Shown: positions 1 through 6,202 of the stretch, in pieces
How the letters are laid out: each line of letters begins with the position of its first letter
How positions within the stretch are numbered: the first letter of the stretch is position 1
DNA from: an uncultured Verrucomicrobiota bacterium
GTDB lineage: Bacteria; Verrucomicrobiota; Kiritimatiellia; RFP12; UBA1067
Assembly (NCBI GenBank): GCA_945487985.1
Contig: CALYTX010000069.1
Location: 1-7,125 of the forward strand
Length of the DNA stretch: 7,125 nt
Direction: 5' to 3'
Program-made: the position numbers and the translations under genes
The notes under the pieces: generated by a model
Told to the model about the DNA's origin: nothing
Database searches by the model: none
Seen by the model: only the letters and a program-made list of their open reading frames with translations

Positions 1-202
1 TGCACTGGCCACACTGGACGCACTTGGCCGCATCGAATAACACCGCCGGATTGTCCGGCGCCATCGGTACGCGCACGTCCGTGAGCTGGTACTTCGAAGA
101 CGCGCTCCACAGGTTGTGCGGACACAGCACCCCCACTGCCATCGTGGCCCCTACCGACCGAATCATATCGCGTCGGCACAGTTGCATCGTTGTCTTTTTC
201 AT
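1..202 (-). CDS. Tat-exported 4Fe-4S protein, [FeFe]-hydrogenase-like N-terminus (partial)
   Basis: This gene starts at an ATG on the minus strand (bases 202-200) and runs off the left edge, so only 67 residues are visible. Residues 1-35 look like a twin-arginine signal peptide: a short basic start, RRDMIR at about 10-15, then a hydrophobic stretch (VGATMAVGVL) and a likely cleavage near SAS. This predicts export of a folded, cofactor-bearing protein. Residues 51-67 read NPAVLFDAAKCVQCGQC, the CxxCxxC beginning of a 4Fe-4S site. The preceding NPAV-x-D-x-x-KC context is what is seen in the N-terminal iron-sulfur domains of [FeFe] hydrogenases and in NuoG-like proteins. The catalytic H-cluster part lies outside the window, so the enzyme class is an inference; another periplasmic ferredoxin-type oxidoreductase subunit is possible. 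The ATG at 187-185 is an alternative start that keeps the RR motif. No strong ribosome binding site is visible. Confidence 0.72.
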   Translation of the reverse strand, partial: MKKTTMQLCRRDMIRSVGATMAVGVLCPHNLWSASSKYQLTDVRVPMAPDNPAVLFDAAKCVQCGQC

Positions 203-283
203 CTTTTTTGTTTTAATTTTCGAATGTTTTAACCTTATCGAAGCCCGGCAAAATCAAACTCCATTCACTGAAAACTTGCTCTC

Positions 284-312
284 AAATTATCATTTCTCGC
301 AGAGATAGTCAA
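284..312 (-). promoter_or_regulatory. Candidate sigma70-type promoter for the minus-strand iron-sulfur gene
   Basis: Reading the minus strand, TTGACT (plus 307-312) is a five-of-six match to the -35 consensus. It is followed after 15 bases by GATAAT (plus 286-291), or after 17 bases by the weaker TAATTT (plus 284-289). Transcription would start near 278 and leave an AT-rich leader of roughly 75 bases before the ATG at 202. The -35 match is good but the choice of -10 is ambiguous, so this is a candidate only. Confidence 0.4.
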
Positions 313-332
313 GCGCACAAAGCACTTGGTTG

Positions 333-341
333 TGGTATAAT
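333..341 (+). promoter_or_regulatory. Extended -10 promoter element immediately upstream of ybeY
   Basis: TGG-TATAAT is a perfect -10 hexamer (336-341) with the TGn extension (333-335). No recognisable -35 hexamer lies 16-18 bases upstream, which is common for extended -10 promoters. Only six bases separate the hexamer from the ATG at 348. Transcription normally begins about seven bases after the -10 box, so the message is predicted to start at or next to the ybeY start codon. There is no room for a Shine-Dalgarno sequence. Confidence 0.6.
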
Positions 342-347
342 TGGCGT

Positions 348-806
348 ATGGTCAAATGCATGGTGACGATAGAAGGTGCGCTGCCACGGGAGTCGGGGCT
401 GGAACGGCGTGAACTCAAGGCCGCGGCGGAGTTCTTCGCGGCGGAGTCGGCGCGGCGTTCACGCACTGACTTTCGCGCGGTGGCGGTCATCTTGCAGGAT
501 GATGCGTTTTCCGCTCAGACGCACGCAGCAATCAACGGCGTGGAAGGTCCTACAGACGTAACTACTCAGCGTTACGAGGCGATTCCACCTGAACCCGATG
601 GCGTTTACGGCGAGCTTTACGTCAATATCCAGGCCGCGCAGCGCAACGCGCCGCGGCGGCGTGGGTGGAGCGCGGCGAAGGAGTTGTTGCTTTACGTCGC
701 CCATGGGATGGACCATCTGAGCGGGGCGGACGATTCCGCTCCGCAGGACCGTCGGCGGATGCGTCGCCGGGAATTGTCGTGGATAAAGGCATGGTTGGAA
801 GCATGA
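348..806 (+). CDS. ybeY: Endoribonuclease YbeY (rRNA maturation RNase)
   Basis: This encodes 152 residues, the usual size for the family. YbeY is a cytoplasmic metal-dependent RNase involved in 16S rRNA 3'-end maturation and ribosome quality control. The signature is near the C-terminus: HGMDHLSGADD, with His119 and His123 in the metal-binding positions and Asp129 where most members have a third His. The upstream PTDVTTQRYE (68-77) and GELYVNI (88-94) correspond to the family's conserved TDVLSF and GDI-type strands. The ATG at 348 is chosen because it begins the family-length protein and lies just downstream of an extended -10 box. Starts further upstream would overlap that promoter. The stop codon overlaps the start of the next gene (ATGA at 803-806). 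The Asp in place of the third His is the only departure from the usual motif. Identification is secure from the motif context and length; activity with the altered ligand is inferred. Confidence 0.9.
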   Translation: MVKCMVTIEGALPRESGLERRELKAAAEFFAAESARRSRTDFRAVAVILQDDAFSAQTHAAINGVEGPTDVTTQRYEAIPPEPDGVYGELYVNIQAAQRNAPRRRGWSAAKELLLYVAHGMDHLSGADDSAPQDRRRMRRRELSWIKAWLEA

Positions 807-1309
807 AAAGCATGAAAAGAATATGGCTGGCGGGGATGTGTCTCGTCTCGGCGCTTGCGCTGGGGGCGGAGGAGATGGATTGTAGTTTTGACAGGTGGTA
901 TGTCGGCGGCGCGGGAGGCATGGTTCTGCCGCAGGGCGGTTCTCGGATGCGCCGACTCGCCGGAGGGTGCGCGCGCTTCGGCTATTACTTTACCCCCGTG
1001 CTCGCGCTTGATGGAGAGGCTGCCTGGATGGAAGACCAAGCCGCGCTTTCCGTAAAGGCGTTGTGGCATCTGCAGGGCGCTGAGTGGTGGGGTATGATGT
1101 TCGGCTACGAGCGGTTCGACCCATTCTTGACGGTCGGCGCGAAAGGCTGGCTCGATCACGCTCAGGCGGGGCCAGTGTTCGGCGCGGGGGCTTTGTACTA
1201 CTTGACTGACAGCTGGGCGTTGCGCGCCGATGCCGATGTCGTCGTAGGGGTCGATTCGTCCGTAGAGGCGATTTTCTCGCTTTCCGCAGGCGTTCAATAT
1301 TCGTTTTAA
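803..1309 (+). CDS. Exported small beta-barrel-like outer membrane protein
   Basis: This 168-residue protein has an N-terminal signal peptide: MKSMKR, a hydrophobic core (WLAGMCLVSALAL, 8-20) and a probable signal peptidase I cleavage after LGA at about residue 22. The mature part alternates short hydrophobic or aromatic stretches with Gly-rich turns (WYVGGAGG, RFGYYFTPVLALDGEAAW, GPVFGAGALYYL, LRADADVVVGV). It ends in SAGVQYSF, whose terminal Phe is typical of the last strand recognised by the BAM machinery. This is consistent with an eight-stranded OmpA/OmpW-like barrel, but I do not recognise a specific family. The ATG at 803 overlaps the ybeY stop in an ATGA arrangement, suggesting translational coupling. 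A second in-frame ATG at 812, in a tandem copy of the same nine bases, is an equally plausible start and keeps the signal peptide. Its position between housekeeping cytoplasmic genes gives no functional clue. Confidence 0.75.
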   Translation: MKSMKRIWLAGMCLVSALALGAEEMDCSFDRWYVGGAGGMVLPQGGSRMRRLAGGCARFGYYFTPVLALDGEAAWMEDQAALSVKALWHLQGAEWWGMMFGYERFDPFLTVGAKGWLDHAQAGPVFGAGALYYLTDSWALRADADVVVGVDSSVEAIFSLSAGVQYSF

Positions 1310-1313
1310 TCGC

Positions 1314-1321
1314 GGGAGGGG
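1314..1321 (+). promoter_or_regulatory. Shine-Dalgarno site setting the GTG start of hslO
   Basis: GGGAGGGG lies 11 bases before the GTG at 1333, in the 23-base gap after the stop of the barrel gene. It is one of the two clearest ribosome binding sites in the window and supports the GTG as the start. It also shows that this organism uses Shine-Dalgarno initiation, in contrast to the leader-free starts of ybeY and the gene at 3280. Confidence 0.65.
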
Positions 1322-1332
1322 ATTTTCAAGCA

Positions 1333-2106
1333 GTGAAAGACGTTCGCGAACAGTGGTATGAGCCTGAAAAAAAGATTGCCGTAACGATTGCAGATGTCGT
1401 TGGTCCCGCCTCGGCGCTTGCGCGCGGACACCTTGCCGGCCCCACCAGCGCCTATTATCTGGCCAAGGCTCTCGCGGCCGTCGCGTTGCTCGGAGCGGAG
1501 ACGAGCGAGGCGGATGAGACGGTGATTTTGCAGATGAAATGCACCGGTCCGCTCGGCGGTGTCAATGTTGAATGCACCAGCGCAGGAACGCTGCGCGGCT
1601 ATACGGAAAAGAAACTGCTCGACGATTTCGACGGACTCGGTACGCCCGATGACAAGGCGGTTCTGGGCAAACGACAGATTCAGGTCGTCCGCTCGGTTCC
1701 CGGGCGGATTCTTTCCCAGGCCGTGGCCAATTCCCTCGATGGCTACCTTGCCGGTTCGTTGCAGCGCCGCGCACTCGTCTATCTTGAGGCTGCCGTCAGC
1801 GAGGCCGCGGAAATCATCACGGCGCGCGGCGTGTTGGTCGAGGCCTTGCCCGATTCTGCGGAAATGGTTTCGGCCTACGTTCCGGGTCGCCTTTCCGGTT
1901 CGAGCCGCTCTATTCTCGCGCGTATGGGATTGCCACGGGCCGAACTGCGCCAGCGCACGCCGTTGGCATTCGCCTGCCGGTGTTCGCCGGAACGCGCGCG
2001 TGCGATGCTGGCGGCCTTGAGCGAAGCGGAAAAGAAGTCGCTGCCGCCTTCGCTCGACGTGACTTGCCATATGTGCGGCAGGATTTACTCTGTCAAGACG
2101 AATTGA
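1333..2106 (+). CDS. hslO: Redox-regulated chaperone Hsp33
   Basis: This 257-residue protein starts at GTG behind a strong Shine-Dalgarno site. Hsp33 is a cytoplasmic holdase activated by oxidation: four C-terminal Cys bind zinc when reduced, and disulfide formation unfolds the region and exposes the client-binding surface. The four Cys are visible as CRC (215, 217) and CHMC (245, 248). The 27 residues between them fit the family's C-x-C-x(27-32)-C-x-x-C pattern. Upstream, the N-terminal domain shows the expected features: RGHLAGPTSAYYLAKAL near 31-47, and the GG-x-x-x-E and RGY elements at about 75-90. The protein is somewhat shorter than the E. coli homologue (about 290 residues), which is common outside the Enterobacteria. 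It lies 23 bp after the barrel gene and 26 bp before alr, compatible with one transcript. The intact redox motif suggests the organism meets oxidative stress despite a probably anaerobic metabolism. Confidence 0.93.
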   Translation: MKDVREQWYEPEKKIAVTIADVVGPASALARGHLAGPTSAYYLAKALAAVALLGAETSEADETVILQMKCTGPLGGVNVECTSAGTLRGYTEKKLLDDFDGLGTPDDKAVLGKRQIQVVRSVPGRILSQAVANSLDGYLAGSLQRRALVYLEAAVSEAAEIITARGVLVEALPDSAEMVSAYVPGRLSGSSRSILARMGLPRAELRQRTPLAFACRCSPERARAMLAALSEAEKKSLPPSLDVTCHMCGRIYSVKTN

Positions 2107-2132
2107 TTGCGTCTGCAAGGAAAGAAGCTGCA

Positions 2133-3260
2133 ATGTTGAAAAGACGCGTAGTTGTTGAAATCGACCTCAAGGCGCTGGTGCGGAATTTCCGTCGGATTGT
2201 CGCGCGCGTGAAGCCGCTCGGGGTTATGTGCGTACTCAAGGCCAACGCCTATGGACTGGGGGTTGCCGCCTATGCGCGCGCGCTCCACGCGGCAGGTTGC
2301 CGGCAGTTTGGTGTGGCCGAGCCATTCGAGGCGCTCGAGTTGAAGTCGGTGCTCGCCGGCAAGCCAGTCGAGGTGCAGATGCTTTCCTCGGTGCTTCCTG
2401 ACGAAATCCCCGAGATGGTCCGCGCCGGCGTTATCCTGCCAGTGACGGATCTGGACACGGCCAAGCGTATTTCCGGCGAGGCGGTGGCCGCGGGCGTACG
2501 CGCGAAGGTGCATTTCAAGATTGACAGCGGCATGGGACGGCTCGGCATTCAGCTCGACGAGGCCTTGCCCGTGATTCGCGCCGTCGCGAAACTGCCGAAT
2601 CTCGATTGTGAAGGCATCTTTTCGCACTGTCCAATGGCCTACGCTCCCGAGGATCCGTTCACGGCTTCGCAGATCAAGCAGTTTGCCGCACTGGTGGCGG
2701 CGGCTCGCCGCGAGGGTTTTGCGTTCAAAAAGGTTCATATCGCCGCGTCCGATGCGATTAACAACTTTCCCGCCGCCGCCAAAGCGCCTTTCACGCTCGT
2801 CCGCACCGGCATCAATCTGCACGGTAGTTTTGATCCCAACGGACGCAAGGCGCTCAAGCTTGAACCGGTGCTGACGCTGAAAACGCGGGTGGCGCAAGTT
2901 CGCCTGCTGCCTGCCGGCGCTACCCTCGGATACGGAAGAACGTGGTGCCTAAATGCACCGACGAAGGTAGCTACGATTTCTGCCGGCTACGCCGACGGGC
3001 TGCCGCTGGCGCTGGCCAATCGCGGCTTTGTAATCGTCGGCGGCAGGCGCTGCAAGATTATCGGACGCGTCTCGATGGACTACACGACTGTCGACGTGTC
3101 GGCGGTGGCCGGGGTGAAGGCCGGCGATGAAGTGATTTGTTTCGGCCGCAGCGGCAGGATTTCCATCACCCCCGACGATTGGGCCGAGCTCAAGGGGACG
3201 CATGCCTACGACATAATCTGTTCGCTCGGCAGTCGCGTGGAGCGTGTTGTAAAACCGTAA
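2133..3260 (+). CDS. alr: Alanine racemase (PLP-dependent)
   Basis: This 375-residue protein is normal in length for Alr, which interconverts L- and D-alanine in the cytoplasm for peptidoglycan synthesis. The PLP-binding lysine is Lys36 in VLKANAYGLG. The second catalytic residue is Tyr286 in AGYADGLP. HFKIDSGMGRLG (127-138) carries Lys129 and Arg136, which match the equivalent active-site residues of the Geobacillus enzyme, and GRVSMD (311-316) is the usual C-terminal domain motif. VRTGINLHG (223-231) replaces the usual RPGI-x-LYG, and the phosphate-binding segment reads HIAASDA where HxANSxA is typical, so the PLP phosphate pocket is somewhat divergent. The ATG at 2133 is chosen because family homology begins there and AAGGAAAG (2117-2124) precedes it. 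The same frame is open back to 1980 but that part lies inside hslO. The gene could alternatively be a broad-specificity amino-acid racemase, but alanine racemase is the simplest call. Confidence 0.93.
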   Translation: MLKRRVVVEIDLKALVRNFRRIVARVKPLGVMCVLKANAYGLGVAAYARALHAAGCRQFGVAEPFEALELKSVLAGKPVEVQMLSSVLPDEIPEMVRAGVILPVTDLDTAKRISGEAVAAGVRAKVHFKIDSGMGRLGIQLDEALPVIRAVAKLPNLDCEGIFSHCPMAYAPEDPFTASQIKQFAALVAAARREGFAFKKVHIAASDAINNFPAAAKAPFTLVRTGINLHGSFDPNGRKALKLEPVLTLKTRVAQVRLLPAGATLGYGRTWCLNAPTKVATISAGYADGLPLALANRGFVIVGGRRCKIIGRVSMDYTTVDVSAVAGVKAGDEVICFGRSGRISITPDDWAELKGTHAYDIICSLGSRVERVVKP

Positions 3261-3262
3261 TT

Positions 3263-3271
3263 TGCTATAAT
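3263..3271 (+). promoter_or_regulatory. Extended -10 promoter element in front of the zinc-ribbon/SNF2/SWIM block
   Basis: TGC-TATAAT is a perfect -10 hexamer (3266-3271) with the TGn extension (3263-3265), placed in the 19-base gap after the alr stop. Eight bases separate it from the ATG at 3280, so transcription should begin at or within a base or two of the start codon. No good -35 hexamer is seen at normal spacing; TTGTAA at 3247-3252 is only 13 bases away. The element would give the downstream block its own promoter independent of alr. Confidence 0.6.
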
Positions 3272-3279
3272 ATTTGATT

Positions 3280-3873
3280 ATGTCACAAGAATGGAACATC
3301 CGCTCCCGCGGGCATTTTTGCAGTTTTTGCGGCCAGCCGCTCGTGGACAATTCGCCGCTCATTAGTGCGCTTAAAGAGACTGTCGGCGGCTACGAGCGCT
3401 TTGACTGTCATCCCGAATGTTGGAAAACGGCCGAAAGGGATTGGGAGGCTTTTTCGCAGTGGGACGGCGTTTATTTGGCGCCGCGCAAGGAAGAGAAGAA
3501 GGAGGCGTTGAAGAAGGAAGACGCCGGCGAGCTGCTACGCAAGCTGATGACGCTGGACGATCCGGCGATGAAGAACGTCGTTTACGTGCTGGCGGTGATG
3601 CTCGAACGTTCGCGCATCCTCGTCGAACGTGATGCGAAAGAACTTGGCGATGGAACTATCCGTCGCGTTTACGAAGACCGCAAGCAGGGCGATACCTTTG
3701 TCATTCTCGACCCGCGCTTGCGTCTTGAGAACCTCGGTGAAGTGCAACAGCAGGTTGTTGCGCTTTTGTCCGGAACCAAAACTCTCGGCGAGGTCGCCCA
3801 AGAGGAAGAAGCAGGCGATATCCCCGCTGGCGAACCCGACGCGAATGAAGAACCTCAGTCCGCGGCAGATTGA
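3280..3873 (+). CDS. Zinc-ribbon-like protein of unknown function
   Basis: I do not recognise this 197-residue protein. Its N-terminus carries CSFC (Cys14, Cys17) and CHPEC (Cys43, Cys47), a CxxC...CxxxC arrangement typical of a zinc-binding ribbon or treble-clef knuckle. A Lys/Glu-rich stretch (68-85, charged and probably helical) follows. Then comes a largely hydrophobic helical segment, AMKNVVYVLAVMLERSRILVE (96-116), which is too charged at its ends to be a confident membrane span. Next is a strand-like part (DTFVILDPRLRL, 138-149) and an acidic, probably disordered tail (EEEAGDIPAGEPDANEEPQ, about 175-192). The ATG at 3280 is preferred over the in-frame TTG at 3274 because it sits eight bases after a TATAAT box and starts a normal N-terminus. 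The 3' end overlaps the SNF2 gene by 29 bases, so the two products are probably made together. A regulatory or adaptor role for the helicase is an inference. Confidence 0.75.
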   Translation: MSQEWNIRSRGHFCSFCGQPLVDNSPLISALKETVGGYERFDCHPECWKTAERDWEAFSQWDGVYLAPRKEEKKEALKKEDAGELLRKLMTLDDPAMKNVVYVLAVMLERSRILVERDAKELGDGTIRRVYEDRKQGDTFVILDPRLRLENLGEVQQQVVALLSGTKTLGEVAQEEEAGDIPAGEPDANEEPQSAAD

Positions 3874-6202
3874 AGCGCTGAGATTGGTGGCGTCCGGTCG
3901 CTTCATCCCTGATTTCGTCAGGGAGGAGGATGGCTGGCATGCGCGTTGGCGCGCACCCGGCGTCGATAACGATTGGGTCGATGAATATGTTCGCGCGCCC
4001 AATATCACGCGTCTGAGCGAAGATGCCGAAGATCAGAAGCACGCCACTCTGCATGATGCTTGGCTGATGGCGCTAAAAAGCCGCACCGGCCTTGTCCGCT
4101 GGGATGAGCGCGAGTGTGCGGCGTTTGCCGCGGAGCTCGCCCAATGGAGTTCGTCGGCCGAGGAAGACGCCGCCGCGCGTGCATCAATCGTGTTCGAGTT
4201 CGTTGCCGCGGACGACCGCTTTGCGGTGCGTTGCGACGTTGTGCACGGACGGCGCGCGCTGCGCGCACTGGGTCAGTCCGCGCAGGTGTTTTGTCCGTTG
4301 CGGGCCCTCTCGGCGCGTCCCCCCGCGCCGGTTGGACGGCTCGAAGTCGAACTTTCCCGTGCCGAAGCTGAAAGTTTCCTGCGCAGCGGCGCGCACGATT
4401 TGTCCGAAGCGGGCTATGGAATAGCGGGGGTCGAGCTGGCCGCGGAAGTTTCCGCCGCCATCGATATCGCGCAGGACGCTTCCTCCGCCGGCGAGGGCGC
4501 GATGACGGCCAGGCTGGTTGTGCGGGTTGCCGGCGAGCCGGTTTCGGCTCGGGAAATCCGCTTTCTGCTCGAGCAGAAATCAACGCTCGTCTTCTTCCGC
4601 GACCGTTGGATCGAAGTCGACCGCAACATTCTTAAGGAAGCTCTCCGGGCGCTGGAGAAAAGCGACGGGAAAAAACTCGGGAAGAACGAGGCGCTGGCGA
4701 TGGCGCTTGGCGCAGGGGCGTTAGGGCGGATGGAAATCGCCGAAATCCGCGCCCACGGATGGCTGAGGGGATTGGTGAATGAACTTAAAGGCGGTGCCGG
4801 CGCGCCGATCGATTTGTTGCGTGCGGGTGACTTGCCGCTGCCGGGGTTCACCGGCGAACTGCGTCCCTACCAGCAACGTGCCGTGGCGTGGATGAGGTTT
4901 CTTACGGAACACGGCTTCGGCGCGTTGCTGGCCGACGACATGGGGCTCGGCAAAACGATCGAGACGATTGCCTGGATTCTCTGCGCACTGCCGCGCGGCA
5001 AGCCTTGTCTCGTGGTATGCCCCTTGACGCTGTTGGCGAACTGGCGGCATGAGTTTGCGCGTTTCGCGCCGGGGCTCGCGGTGCGCGTGCACCAAGGCGA
5101 GGACAGGCTGCTGTCGCGGGGGTTTAAGCAGATGGCGACCGGTGCCGACGTGGTTCTTACCTGTTATTCGTTGCTGGTGCGCGATTATGCCGTGCTCCGG
5201 GAGACCGAGTGGTCGGCGCTGGTGCTCGACGAAGCGCAGGCGATCAAGAACCACGATACGAAAGCGGCCCGGTGTGCCCGCGCGCTCGGGGCGCGCTGCC
5301 GCATCGCCCTCACTGGCACGCCAGTGGAAAACTCGCTTGCCGATATCTGGTCGATTGAGGAATTTCTCAATCCCGGCTTTCTGGGCGAGCGTAAGATCTT
5401 TGTCGAGCGTTTTGTGAAACCCGTAGCCATCGATGAACGTTCCCGCGCCGCCGGGCGGCTCCGGCGGGCGCTCGAGCCGTTCGTCTTGCGCCGGCTCAAG
5501 AGCGACCCCGAAATCGCGGTCGAACTGGGCGAGAAGCGCGAAATCAAGGAATATTGCGTCCTGTCCTCGCGAGACCGGCGCGAATACGAAAGCGCGCTTG
5601 AAGAATATCGCTGGGGCGAGAAACGCCCGGGCGACATCTTTGCTCTTATCACCCGGCTGAAACTCGTTTGCAACGGCGAGGGCAAAATCGAGCGGCTTTG
5701 CGAACTGCTTGAGTCGATATTCGACGCGGGCGAATCGGCGCTCGTCTTTACGCAGTATGCGAAAACGGGCGCGCGGATAGTCGAAGCGATCAACGGACGT
5801 TTCGGGCGCGTATTCCCGTTTCTCCACGGCGCGCTCTCGGTTGCCGCCCGGCAGCGGCAAATCGCGGCTTTCAACGAGCAGGGGCCCAACTGCTTTGTCC
5901 TTTCCCTGCGCGCGGGCGGCTTTGGACTCAATCTCACCAAGGCCACGCACGTCATTCATTTTGACCGCTGGTGGAATCCGGCCGTTGAAGCCCAGGCCAC
6001 CGATCGCGCCTACCGCATCGGCCAGTTGAAGACGGTGCTGGTGCATGCCTTTATTGCCGAAGGCACGCTCGAGGAGCATATCGACGAGATTCTCGAACGC
6101 AAGTCGCGCGTGGCCGGCTCGCTCATCCAGGCGGGAGAAGCTTTTTTGCGCGAACTTTCGCCCGAGGAATTTGAAAAGGTGGTGGCGCTCGACGATGTCT
6201 AA
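3845..6202 (+). CDS. SNF2-family DEAD/DEAH-box helicase (bacterial SWI2/SNF2, HelZ-like)
   Basis: This encodes 785 residues. The C-terminal half is a complete SNF2 ATPase: Walker A ADDMGLGKT (363-371), motif II LDEAQAIKN (461-469, DEAQ rather than DEAH), motif III LTGTPVENS (489-497), and in the second RecA-like lobe LVFTQY (633-638), LRAGGFGLNLTKA (688-700) and DRAYRIGQ (720-727). All key residues are intact. The N-terminal half (1-330) lacks catalytic motifs. Its part around 235-310, with REIRFLLEQKSTLVFFRDRW and HGWLRGLVNEL, resembles the accessory region of bacterial SNF2 proteins such as mycobacterial HelZ. Such enzymes are double-stranded DNA translocases or remodelers; the exact substrate in bacteria is not settled. 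The ATG at 3845 is chosen because the frame upstream only shadows the zinc-ribbon gene. No Shine-Dalgarno is evident, so coupling to the upstream gene (29-base overlap) is likely. The following SWIM gene overlaps by 8 bases, a common bacterial pairing. Confidence 0.92.
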   Translation: MKNLSPRQIEALRLVASGRFIPDFVREEDGWHARWRAPGVDNDWVDEYVRAPNITRLSEDAEDQKHATLHDAWLMALKSRTGLVRWDERECAAFAAELAQWSSSAEEDAAARASIVFEFVAADDRFAVRCDVVHGRRALRALGQSAQVFCPLRALSARPPAPVGRLEVELSRAEAESFLRSGAHDLSEAGYGIAGVELAAEVSAAIDIAQDASSAGEGAMTARLVVRVAGEPVSAREIRFLLEQKSTLVFFRDRWIEVDRNILKEALRALEKSDGKKLGKNEALAMALGAGALGRMEIAEIRAHGWLRGLVNELKGGAGAPIDLLRAGDLPLPGFTGELRPYQQRAVAWMRFLTEHGFGALLADDMGLGKTIETIAWILCALPRGKPCLVVCPLTLLANWRHEFARFAPGLAVRVHQGEDRLLSRGFKQMATGADVVLTCYSLLVRDYAVLRETEWSALVLDEAQAIKNHDTKAARCARALGARCRIALTGTPVENSLADIWSIEEFLNPGFLGERKIFVERFVKPVAIDERSRAAGRLRRALEPFVLRRLKSDPEIAVELGEKREIKEYCVLSSRDRREYESALEEYRWGEKRPGDIFALITRLKLVCNGEGKIERLCELLESIFDAGESALVFTQYAKTGARIVEAINGRFGRVFPFLHGALSVAARQRQIAAFNEQGPNCFVLSLRAGGFGLNLTKATHVIHFDRWWNPAVEAQATDRAYRIGQLKTVLVHAFIAEGTLEEHIDEILERKSRVAGSLIQAGEAFLRELSPEEFEKVVALDDV

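Noticed and set aside
24..308. Plus-strand open frame of 94 codons at the left edge
   Set aside because: It is antisense to the Tat/4Fe-4S coding sequence and then runs into AT-rich intergenic DNA; no family resemblance.
1980..2132. Upstream extension of the alr reading frame by 51 codons
   Set aside because: It overlaps the end of hslO, including its zinc-binding region, and alanine racemase homology begins at the ATG at 2133.
1306..2133. Minus-strand open frame of 275 codons opposite hslO
   Set aside because: It covers hslO almost exactly, is rich in Arg and His as typical shadows are, and the plus-strand product is an unmistakable Hsp33.
3629..3844. Upstream extension of the SNF2 reading frame by 72 codons
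   Set aside because: This stretch lies inside the zinc-ribbon gene in another frame and reads as a shadow; the product starts sensibly at the ATG at 3845.
4721..6079. Long minus-strand open frame of 452 codons opposite the SNF2 gene
   Set aside because: It is antisense to the conserved helicase motifs and its translation shows no recognisable domain. Long shadow frames are expected opposite GC-rich genes.
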